Below, in pieces: positions 1 to 5,287 of a DNA stretch of 7,154 nucleotides; position 1 is the stretch's first letter, and every line of letters starts with the position of its first letter. The stretch comes from Spirochaetia bacterium (GTDB lineage: Bacteria > Spirochaetota > Leptospiria > Leptospirales > Leptonemataceae): the NCBI GenBank assembly GCA_029880625.1, contig JAOUOA010000128.1, positions 1 to 7,154 on the forward strand, given 5' to 3'. The translations under genes were made by a program, and so were the position numbers. The notes under the pieces are model-generated. The model ran no database searches. It was not told the origin of the DNA and saw only the letters and a list, made by a program, of their open reading frames with translations.

Positions 1-2
1 AT

Positions 3-188
3 AAAGAATATAATAATGCGCATTTTATGAATTATCTTCGTTATCATTCAGGTCAGGATCATTTCAGAAAAATTTTTATAAAATGCAGTGAAAGCTGGGA
101 ATGTTTTTTTAAAAACATGAAACAATTAAAATCGTTACCGGCTTCAGACAGAAATCTTAAATTATTAGAAATTAATCCCCATGATTAA
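3..188 (+). CDS. C-terminal end of an unidentified protein (5' truncated)
   Basis: The frame is open from the window edge to a TAA at 186-188 and gives 61 residues, beginning KEYNNAHFMNYLRYHSG and ending KLLEINPHD. Both other forward frames hit stops within the first 100 bases. The piece is polar, rich in aromatic residues and lysine, has two cysteines, and has no membrane segment. The pattern 'NAHFMNYLRYHSGQDHFRKIF' loosely recalls the helical region after the zinc site in gluzincin-like (peptidase MA) proteins, where a 'F..yL...yG...f..l' pattern is common. The HExxH site would lie outside the window, so this is only a hint. The gene ends 168 bp before the MarR gene on the same strand. It could instead be a chance open frame of modest length. 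Confidence 0.5.
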   Translation, partial: KEYNNAHFMNYLRYHSGQDHFRKIFIKCSESWECFFKNMKQLKSLPASDRNLKLLEINPHD

Positions 189-228
189 AAAATTAATGAT
201 TTTTGAGAAATGCCCCCGGCAGCGTACG

Positions 229-288
229 TAATACTACTGATTTGAATCAGTAATGTCGTATGTCGGAACATTGGTATTAATTTTTTTT
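229..288 (+). terminator. Possible branched terminator after the upstream gene, ending in T8
   Basis: TAATAC (229-234) can pair with GTATTA (274-279). This encloses a first hairpin (TACTGAT 235-241 with ATCAGTA 246-252) and a second short one (ATGT 253-256 with ACAT 268-271). One base after the outer stem comes a run of eight T (281-288). A stem followed by a U-run is the form of an intrinsic terminator, and the position, 40-100 bp after the upstream stop codon, suits that role. The stems are short and AT-rich, so folding strength is doubtful. The same DNA could instead serve as binding sites for the MarR protein. Confidence 0.3.
235..252. promoter_or_regulatory. Perfect dyad, candidate MarR-family operator
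   Basis: TACTGATT (235-242) and AATCAGTA (245-252) are exact reverse complements separated by two bases. MarR-family dimers usually bind palindromes of about 16-20 bp near their own promoter, so this 18-bp dyad upstream of the MarR gene is a reasonable autoregulatory site. It lies about 70 bp upstream of the proposed -35 box, farther than a classical repressor site that overlaps the promoter. Binding is inferred only. Confidence 0.35.
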
Positions 289-299
289 GTATTAATTTT
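274..299. repeat. 11-bp direct repeat in the MarR upstream region
   Basis: GTATTAATTTT occurs at 274-284 and again at 289-299, a 15-bp period across a T-rich stretch just upstream of the proposed promoter. The repeat could be a bent, AT-rich UP-element-like sequence or simple low-complexity DNA. Confidence 0.4.
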
Positions 300-321
300 A
301 TAAATATATATATATTTTTTA

Positions 322-350
322 TTGACTTAGTGAAATCGATACCGTAAAAA
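322..350 (+). promoter_or_regulatory. Candidate sigma70-type promoter for the MarR gene
   Basis: TTGACT (322-327) matches five of six bases of the -35 consensus. Exactly 17 bp later comes TAAAAA (345-350), which matches four of six bases of TATAAT. Transcription would begin about 6-8 bases after the -10 box, at or next to the ATG at 357. The mRNA would then have almost no leader, in keeping with the lack of a Shine-Dalgarno sequence there. Confidence 0.4.
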
Positions 351-356
351 GCCTCT

Positions 357-803
357 ATGAGCAGTAATGAATTAATTCTCGCAATGGGTGCCGCATATAG
401 AGGAGCTATGGATCTTTTTAAAGAAGTAATCCCTCGCAAAGAAAAACAATCGACTCTTGCACTTGCAATTTTAATCCATGTTGAAAAAAAACCAGGTATT
501 TCCCAGGGAGAACTGGGAAAAATGCTCCGCAGAGATGCAATGACAATGAGTCAGGCAATCCGCGGCCTCCAGGATTTAGGTTTGATTTTCAGTCAGCCCG
601 ATGAAGAAGACAGAAGAATGAAAAGACTGACAGTTACAAAAAAAGGAAAAGGTCTTGGGCTCAATCTTGAAGAAGCAGAAAATAAATTTATGACGGGACT
701 TTCCCGAGAATGGGGCAAATCCCGTGTGAATCAATTTGCTAAAGATCTTTCTGAGTTCAATGAGTATTTGAATCGTTCCAGAAATTATTTTAATGGAAAT
801 TAA
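357..803 (+). CDS. MarR-family winged-helix transcriptional regulator
   Basis: This 148-residue protein has the usual MarR length and layout. An N-terminal dimerisation helix (about 1-26) is followed by a winged helix-turn-helix: helix 33-44, SQGELGKMLRR at 49-59, a recognition helix at about 60-76, and the wing. The wing carries the family hallmark DEEDRRMKRLTVTKKGK (82-98). C-terminal helices (about 103-143) complete the dimer interface. There is no cysteine, so it is not a thiol-sensing OhrR type. MarR proteins are cytosolic dimers that usually repress nearby genes and release DNA when bound by small ligands. The ligand and targets cannot be told here. An in-frame TAA at 345-347 rules out a longer start, and 357 has no Shine-Dalgarno. 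An ATG at 408 follows GAGGAG by only two bases and would remove part of the first helix, so 357 is preferred. A dyad at 235-252 is a possible operator. No enzyme or efflux gene sits directly downstream. Confidence 0.88.
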   Translation: MSSNELILAMGAAYRGAMDLFKEVIPRKEKQSTLALAILIHVEKKPGISQGELGKMLRRDAMTMSQAIRGLQDLGLIFSQPDEEDRRMKRLTVTKKGKGLGLNLEEAENKFMTGLSREWGKSRVNQFAKDLSEFNEYLNRSRNYFNGN

Positions 804-1139
804 AATTTTATGGTCCCGCATATTGTTTTAAATATCTTCAATATAACAGATCAACTTTTACTGACTAAAAAAATTAAAACTTGTTTTTAAATAATATAAT
901 ATCTTTAAATTTATTGCTGGCTGAAATTATTTTCCAGATTTTTGAATAATCAAGTTTGATTTGTTTTGGAATCTTTCTGATAAAAATATGGTTAGTTAGT
1001 AAGAAAAGATATTTCCATATTATGTCATTTCATATTGTATTTACCTTACTTTTCCATAAAAAACTAATTTTTTCCAGAATAAATATCAGTGAAACTGCAT
1101 ATGTAATCTGACCGGTGATTTTATCGTCTAATATTTTAT

Positions 1140-1186
1140 ATGAATTTTGAAAATATTATGTTTGCTTTTCAAAATTCATTTTGAAA
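1140..1186 (+). repeat. Perfect 14-bp inverted repeat with a competing overlapping palindrome
   Basis: ATGAATTTTGAAAA (1140-1153) and TTTTCAAAATTCAT (1166-1179) are exact reverse complements around a 12-base loop. The right arm also belongs to a second palindrome, TTTCAAAAT (1167-1175) with ATTTTGAAA (1178-1186). The motif ATTTTGAAA thus occurs twice (1144-1152 and 1178-1186) on either side of its complement, giving two hairpins that cannot form together. As RNA this would be a two-state switch; as DNA it could be a protein-binding array. The arms are AT-rich, and no proper T-run follows. Confidence 0.55.
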
Positions 1187-1197
1187 TATAGCTGGAA

Positions 1198-1272
1198 GCA
1201 GTCTGTGGAATAAAGTAACAGACTAGTATGCAGTCTTCGATAGGCAGATCTATAGAAGACTGCAGGCTTTTT
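1198..1272 (+). terminator. Tandem hairpins ending in a T-run: attenuator-like leader or small RNA 3' end
   Basis: Hairpin 1 is AGTCTGT (1200-1206) with ACAGACT (1218-1224) around an 11-base loop. Hairpin 2 is TGCAGTCTTC (1229-1238) with GAAGACTGCA (1255-1264); after one G/A mismatch the stem continues with ATAG/CTAT and a six-base loop. Three bases after hairpin 2 comes TTTTT (1268-1272), an intrinsic-terminator layout. GCAGTCT occurs at 1198-1204 and 1230-1236, and both copies complement AGACTGC (1257-1263). The first copy, or ACAGACT, could therefore break hairpin 2 and act as an antiterminator. The element stands about 35 bp upstream of the next start codon, which suits attenuation of the downstream genes. 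Alternatively it ends a short independent RNA. It matches no riboswitch or T-box class that I recognise. Confidence 0.6.
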
Positions 1273-1295
1273 AAACTTTTGAAATAAATGAATAA

Positions 1296-1300
1296 AAGGA
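1296..1300 (+). promoter_or_regulatory. Ribosome binding site that fixes the start at 1308
   Basis: AAGGA lies seven bases upstream of ATG 1308. It supports that ATG over the TTG at 1305, which directly abuts it in the same frame. Confidence 0.7.
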
Positions 1301-1307
1301 TTGTTTG

Positions 1308-1859
1308 ATGTCAAAAAAATGGATTGAGTTGTTCAAAGGGCTTTATGAAGAAGCGATTGAATTTGACGGCAAGGGGTATATTGTAAATGCAATGTTTGAT
1401 ACCAACTCAAACTATACCCGTCTTGAAATTATTGCATTTAAAAATGTAAAAAATATTCTTCCATCTGATAGCGGAGTGACGTTTCAGTCTGACGGATATA
1501 AAATATTTCTTGTATATGAACCCAAGACCTATCAGTACAAATTCCAGGAACCTTATTTACGCAGCGGCAAGCAGCACATTCCCATGCGCTGGAATGAACT
1601 TGATGTGATTACCTTTGCTACAAAGGATCGTGTTTTTATTACGAAAGAGCCCTACATGAGTTTTGGTTCTTTTACTGTGGAAAAGCCCGGTGCGGGAGAC
1701 TTTGTTTATTATTTCTATGAAACTGAAGCTGTAATGGCTAATCTGGATAATTTTATATCAACCATTCTAAACAAAGATTTAAGAATTCCCAGTGCTGCTC
1801 TGCCCGAAATCCTGGGGATCATCCACAGAAACCTTGATGTTTTTCAAAAAGCTGAATGA
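1308..1859 (+). CDS. Uncharacterised cytosolic protein, 183 residues
   Basis: I do not recognise this family. The start is the ATG at 1308, with AAGGA seven bases upstream; an in-frame TTG at 1305 is an unlikely alternative. The protein has no signal peptide, membrane segment or cysteine, and is rich in tyrosine and phenylalanine. It opens with a helical stretch (KWIELFKGLYEEAIEF, 4-19). The centre (about 22-145) is mostly alternating hydrophobic and polar strands, which suggests a beta-rich domain, with GDFVYYFYETEAV at about 130-142. A predicted helical tail follows (about 142-181). No catalytic motif stands out. The gene is preceded by the attenuator-like hairpins and is followed after 42 bp by the nuclease gene on the same strand. 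It may therefore be cotranscribed with the nuclease-ATPase pair and could be an accessory to it; this is inference from position alone. Confidence 0.75.
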   Translation: MSKKWIELFKGLYEEAIEFDGKGYIVNAMFDTNSNYTRLEIIAFKNVKNILPSDSGVTFQSDGYKIFLVYEPKTYQYKFQEPYLRSGKQHIPMRWNELDVITFATKDRVFITKEPYMSFGSFTVEKPGAGDFVYYFYETEAVMANLDNFISTILNKDLRIPSAALPEILGIIHRNLDVFQKAE

Positions 1860-1874
1860 GATTCCTGCTTTTCT

Positions 1875-1906
1875 GTCACACCCATGTTGTAAAATTGGCA
1901 TGTGAC
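1875..1906 (+). promoter_or_regulatory. Possible hairpin covering the start codon of the nuclease gene
   Basis: GTCACA (1875-1880) is the reverse complement of TGTGAC (1901-1906), which contains the GTG start at 1902. Two further pairs can form (TG 1885-1886 with CA 1899-1900) if CCCA bulges out. No Shine-Dalgarno is visible before the GTG. Such a hairpin could limit free initiation and make translation depend on ribosomes arriving from the upstream gene. Only six contiguous pairs with a long loop support it. Confidence 0.3.
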
Positions 1907-2993
1907 TGAAAAGACGATTGACATTCTGCATATTGCAGACCTGCACCTTTCAGGGAGTGAAAAAGAATACTCCCTGGAAGTACTTTCTGAAATTATAAGC
2001 CGTGCAGATGGTTCCCGGTGTATTTTAATGTCGGGAGACATTTTTGATTCATTCCGCGACGTTGCACTTTTGAAAAATGAGTTCAGGGAAATCACAGGAA
2101 AATTTCCAGGCGAAATTATTTATATCCCCGGTAACCATGAATCTCTCGGAATTAAAAAAAATGAATCCCTTGATGCTTTTGATTTTGGAAAGGTCCGTTT
2201 TTCAAGCCGTATTCCATTTGATTTCTTTACTCTGGATTTTAACGGGATCGAAATTGAATTTCTGACGATTCCGCATCAGAAGGACTGCAGCTCCTATCGC
2301 CAGTGGAGCCTGCCTCCTAAAAAAGCTCCTTTTCGAATTGCATTGTGCCACGGAAACATATCAGAGCTGATTGAATACACGGGACCGGGTGATGAAGAAG
2401 GCGCTGAATCCATTGATTCTGAACTATTCCATTTTCATGGCTGTGATTATGCAGCCCTCGGACATATCCATTCACATCGAACTGCATCATACAGAGAGTG
2501 CACCCTGGCATATCCCGGTTCTGCAAGAGTCTGGAGAAAAGGTGAAAATGGAGAACACGGAATGTACCGGATTAAAATTGACGCAGCGCTTTCAAGCTTT
2601 TTTGAACCCATACAGAATGCAGGCCAGTATCATAAAGCGGTTCTTCCTGTTCTTTTTGAATGTGAATCAACAGACCTGCCCGGGGATTGGGAGCGGTTTC
2701 AAAAAAACGATTTCGTGGAGATAGAGCTTCAGGGGCTTGTGGAGGATGAAAAGAAAGTGCCGCAGCTTGAGGAGCGTATCAGAAATCAGCTGAAGAAAAA
2801 GGTGCGAAAACTTGAAATTGACAGAAATAAGATTCTTCCCTTCCCTGGGATTTCTGAAGTAAGTATTGTCAAACAATTCTTGAAAGAATGGGAATCAAGA
2901 AGGCCAGACGATGCTTCTCAATATGAAATCTGGTACAGATCGCGTCAGATTGCTCTGGCAGAAATAAAAGAGATTCTGGAGAAGCGGTCATGA
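1902..2993 (+). CDS. Mre11/SbcD/YhaO-type DNA repair metallophosphoesterase (nuclease subunit)
   Basis: This 363-residue protein carries the calcineurin-like metallophosphoesterase motifs of Mre11/SbcD nucleases in order: ADLH (D13, H15), SGDIFD (D46, D49), PGNHE (N78, H79), CHGN (H150) and ALGHIHSH (H188, H190), then AYPGSARVW. These residues bind the two metal ions, usually manganese, used to cleave DNA ends. The C-terminal part (about 230-363) would hold the cap and the ATPase-binding helices. Length is close to SbcD and YhaO (roughly 400). The partner is surely the next gene's ATPase: its ATG overlaps this stop codon as ATGA. The start is taken as GTG 1902, because an in-frame TAA at 1890-1892 blocks extension and the first metal motif begins ten codons later. 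No Shine-Dalgarno is visible, so initiation may be weak or coupled. All metal ligands appear intact. The YhaO branch is favoured by the partner's membrane segments. Confidence 0.92.
   Translation: MTEKTIDILHIADLHLSGSEKEYSLEVLSEIISRADGSRCILMSGDIFDSFRDVALLKNEFREITGKFPGEIIYIPGNHESLGIKKNESLDAFDFGKVRFSSRIPFDFFTLDFNGIEIEFLTIPHQKDCSSYRQWSLPPKKAPFRIALCHGNISELIEYTGPGDEEGAESIDSELFHFHGCDYAALGHIHSHRTASYRECTLAYPGSARVWRKGENGEHGMYRIKIDAALSSFFEPIQNAGQYHKAVLPVLFECESTDLPGDWERFQKNDFVEIELQGLVEDEKKVPQLEERIRNQLKKKVRKLEIDRNKILPFPGISEVSIVKQFLKEWESRRPDDASQYEIWYRSRQIALAEIKEILEKRS
2978..2993 (+). promoter_or_regulatory. Ribosome binding site and ATGA overlap coupling nuclease and ATPase genes
   Basis: GGAG (2978-2981) lies eight bases before ATG 2990. 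The ATG overlaps the TGA of the upstream gene (2991-2993). This arrangement normally gives translational coupling and balanced amounts of two complex subunits. Confidence 0.75.
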
Positions 2994-5230
2994 TTGAAAA
3001 AATCAAATTGATTCAATTTGGAAAATTTTCAAATGCAGCTTTTCCTCTTACTGGTTTTAATGTTTTTCTGGGGCCCAATGAATCGGGGAAGACAACAGTT
3101 CAGGATGCATTTTTTTATTCACTCTGCAGACCGTCCGCAGCAAAAAGTTCCGGAAAAGAATTAAAAAAAAGATACGGCGAAATGGAAGTGGAGCTTGATC
3201 CTGATATTTCAGGATCTCTGGGCGAAGAAGAATACAGGCAGCTTTTTTCCATAAAAGCTGAAAACATCATCATGGAGATTTCCGATAATTCCAAATGGCT
3301 TCAAAATGTAAAAAACCAGCTGTTTACAGGCGGTATCAGCCCGGATCTTTTAGTGGACAGTCTTACAAAAAAATCTTCTCTTTCCATGACGCACAGTCAT
3401 ATGAGAAATTTTTCAAAACTCACAGAAAGAGAAAATGCATTGAAAAAGCGCATGGAAACTCTTCTTCAGGAAAAACAGGAAATCCATAACAGCGGCCAAA
3501 AGATCGGTCAGTATGAAAACCAAAAAACTGATATCGATCTTCAAAAATTAAAGCTAAAAGAAGAATTAAAAAAAAATCAAGAAGAACTGTTTTTGATGGA
3601 AAAAATTAGAGAAAAAATCAGAATCAAAGGCATCTTAAAATCTTTGAATGATCTGGAAGAGACGCAAAAAACAATCAGAGAATTATCCGTATTTTCAAAA
3701 GAAAACTTCAAAGATCTGGAAAAACTCGATCAAGGAGTTCAGGATCTGAATCGTCAGAAAAGTCTGCTGAAATTAAAAAAAGATGAAGCATCAGAGAATC
3801 TCGGTGAGATTTTACAGAAAAGCGAAGCTCTCTCTGCAGAATTATCTCATTTCAGAAAAAAAGACAGACTTGCTTCGGTGTTTCTGGATCGAATTTCCAT
3901 TTTCAGAAGAGACGAATTTCAGAAAAAAACTGCCCCTGCATACAGGTACCTTGTATATGGATTTCTGCTGATTTTATCCGCTCCTTCAGGCTGGTTTTTC
4001 TCACTGGAACCGGTTTATGTCCGTTTTGTCATAGCGGCTTTCTCTTCCTTTGCGGCTCTTTATTTTATGATTTCTTTTCTACGGGACAGAATTTCTCAGA
4101 AAAATATAAATGCTGCTGTTGACTTTCTTCAGAAGCTGAAAGACGAATGGCGAAGTGAATTTTCAGAAGAATCTTCGGAAGAAAGACTGGATTCGTATGA
4201 ATCCGGACTTTATCGAATTCGTGCTGAATACAGCAGCAAAGAAAAATCCCTGGAAGATTTATCTTTTGCATTAAAAAAAGCAGAAGAGGAGTTAAAGGAG
4301 CTGGACCGGCAGATTCTTTTATCCGGTAATGAAATTAACCTTGCTCAAAAAAATCTGGAAGACTTTCTGAAAAAATTTTCCATCAAAGGACGCGATGAAT
4401 TTTTAATTAAAATTAATGAGGCAGAACGAGCTGCCTTTGACATTGAAAAATTAAAGTCTCTGCCTGAACTGAAGGGAAATATAGAGGAGATCTCCTCAGA
4501 CTGCCGTCGAAAACTGATAAATTTTGATGAAGAAGGAATTCCGTCTGAAGGATATGATGATCTAAAGCTGAACCGTTTGAAAACCAAAAATCAGAATCTT
4601 GAATCAGACTTCAGGGCTCTTGAAGAAGAAGAAAAGCAGCTGTCCATAAAACAAGAAGGTCTATCCGGCGAAGTGAGAGGCAGCCTGAAAGGAATTCTTG
4701 ACGAGCTTCATGATGCTGAGACTGAGCTGAACAGACTTCAGAAGGAAAAAAATGAAATTGAAATGGACCGTCTTGCAGCAGGAAATGCTCTTGATATATT
4801 TAAGGATATAAAAAATCAAACGGAAAACAGTTTTTCCGCTCTCGAAGATGAACTGCAAAAGTATGCATCTCATATTTTTTTAAATGAGAGGAATGTCTCC
4901 ATAAAGAAGCTTCATCAAAATCATATTCAGATTGAAGATTCCGGAGGAACGCTTCGTTCTATCGGCAATCTCTCGACAGGAACCAGAGACTCTTTTGTTT
5001 TTGCATCGAGGCTTGCTCTTGCATCAAAAATTTCAAGAGAGAAAGGGATCCTGCTTCTGGATGATCCTTTTCTGCATCTGGATGAAGTCAGGATCCATGC
5101 AGCAGTGAAACTTCTCAAGGAGTTTTCTGAAGAAAAAGGCTGGCAGATTATATTTTTTACCAAAGAAGAAAAACTTTCCCATCTTCTTGCGAAAACTTTC
5201 CATGATGTAACGGTACATTTATTGAATTGA
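2990..5230 (+). CDS. Rad50/SbcC/YhaN-type coiled-coil ATPase with a central membrane hairpin
   Basis: This 746-residue ABC-type ATPase is split by a long coiled coil. Residues 1-36 hold the first strand and Walker A, GPNESGKTT (28-36, K34). Heptad-rich coiled coil runs from about 130 to 310 and from about 367 to 640. The C-terminal lobe has the signature LSTGT (661-665), as in YhaN-like proteins in place of LSGGQ, and Walker B LLLDDPF (688-694) followed by HLDE (696-699). Midway, about 320-338 and 344-364 form two adjacent hydrophobic helices. No CxxC zinc hook is present. Two membrane segments at this place point to the YhaN branch, anchored to the inner face of the membrane, although the protein is shorter than B. 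subtilis YhaN (about 960). It should use ATP to control DNA access and cutting by the upstream nuclease. The usual H-loop 'TCHE' reads TKEE (724-727), so the switch histidine seems lost. An A9 run at 3568-3576 is a possible slippage site. Confidence 0.9.
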   Translation: MIEKIKLIQFGKFSNAAFPLTGFNVFLGPNESGKTTVQDAFFYSLCRPSAAKSSGKELKKRYGEMEVELDPDISGSLGEEEYRQLFSIKAENIIMEISDNSKWLQNVKNQLFTGGISPDLLVDSLTKKSSLSMTHSHMRNFSKLTERENALKKRMETLLQEKQEIHNSGQKIGQYENQKTDIDLQKLKLKEELKKNQEELFLMEKIREKIRIKGILKSLNDLEETQKTIRELSVFSKENFKDLEKLDQGVQDLNRQKSLLKLKKDEASENLGEILQKSEALSAELSHFRKKDRLASVFLDRISIFRRDEFQKKTAPAYRYLVYGFLLILSAPSGWFFSLEPVYVRFVIAAFSSFAALYFMISFLRDRISQKNINAAVDFLQKLKDEWRSEFSEESSEERLDSYESGLYRIRAEYSSKEKSLEDLSFALKKAEEELKELDRQILLSGNEINLAQKNLEDFLKKFSIKGRDEFLIKINEAERAAFDIEKLKSLPELKGNIEEISSDCRRKLINFDEEGIPSEGYDDLKLNRLKTKNQNLESDFRALEEEEKQLSIKQEGLSGEVRGSLKGILDELHDAETELNRLQKEKNEIEMDRLAAGNALDIFKDIKNQTENSFSALEDELQKYASHIFLNERNVSIKKLHQNHIQIEDSGGTLRSIGNLSTGTRDSFVFASRLALASKISREKGILLLDDPFLHLDEVRIHAAVKLLKEFSEEKGWQIIFFTKEEKLSHLLAKTFHDVTVHLLN

Positions 5231-5287
5231 ATTCTTTTCTTTTGAAAAAATCAATTGCCCTGAGAATCTGTCCTGCGAAAAACAGTC

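Larger units (their letters stand above)
804..1307. other. 504-bp AT-rich intergenic region with a structured right half
   Basis: No convincing protein gene is visible on either strand. The longest tempting frame, from ATG 1022, has 29 codons and no ribosome binding site. The left half (804-1130) is low-complexity AT-rich DNA with only a weak imperfect stem near 873-890 (TTAAAAC/GTTTTTAA), so the MarR gene has no clear terminator. The right half holds strong inverted repeats (1140-1186 and 1198-1263), followed by the ribosome binding site of the next gene. Its length and structure suggest a regulatory leader or a small RNA locus. Confidence 0.6.

Noticed and set aside
400..410. GAGGAG followed by ATG 408 as the true MarR start
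   Set aside because: The spacer is only two bases and this start would remove most of the first dimerisation helix; kept as a minor alternative.
185..439. Minus-strand open frame of 84 codons over the MarR promoter
   Set aside because: It overlaps the start of the MarR gene, crosses the low-complexity spacer, and its product resembles no family; a chance frame in AT-rich DNA.
1022..1111. Small hydrophobic 29-codon frame in the intergenic region
   Set aside because: No ribosome binding site, no recognisable feature, and a length expected by chance.
1179..1286. 10-base direct repeat TTTTGAAATA (1179-1188 and 1277-1286) flanking the tandem hairpins, as possible mobile-element target duplication
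   Set aside because: AT-rich and short, no transposase or terminal inverted repeats at the right positions; probably coincidence.
1305..1307. TTG as start of the unknown gene
   Set aside because: The adjacent ATG at 1308 is a better codon and has an ideal seven-base spacing to AAGGA.
2317..2876. Several open frames opposite or shifted within the nuclease gene
   Set aside because: They lie inside a gene with a full set of conserved metal-binding motifs and are shadows of its codon pattern.
5231..5287. Possible separate promoter for the CLC gene (TTGAAA at 5242-5247)
   Set aside because: No acceptable -10 box at the right distance.
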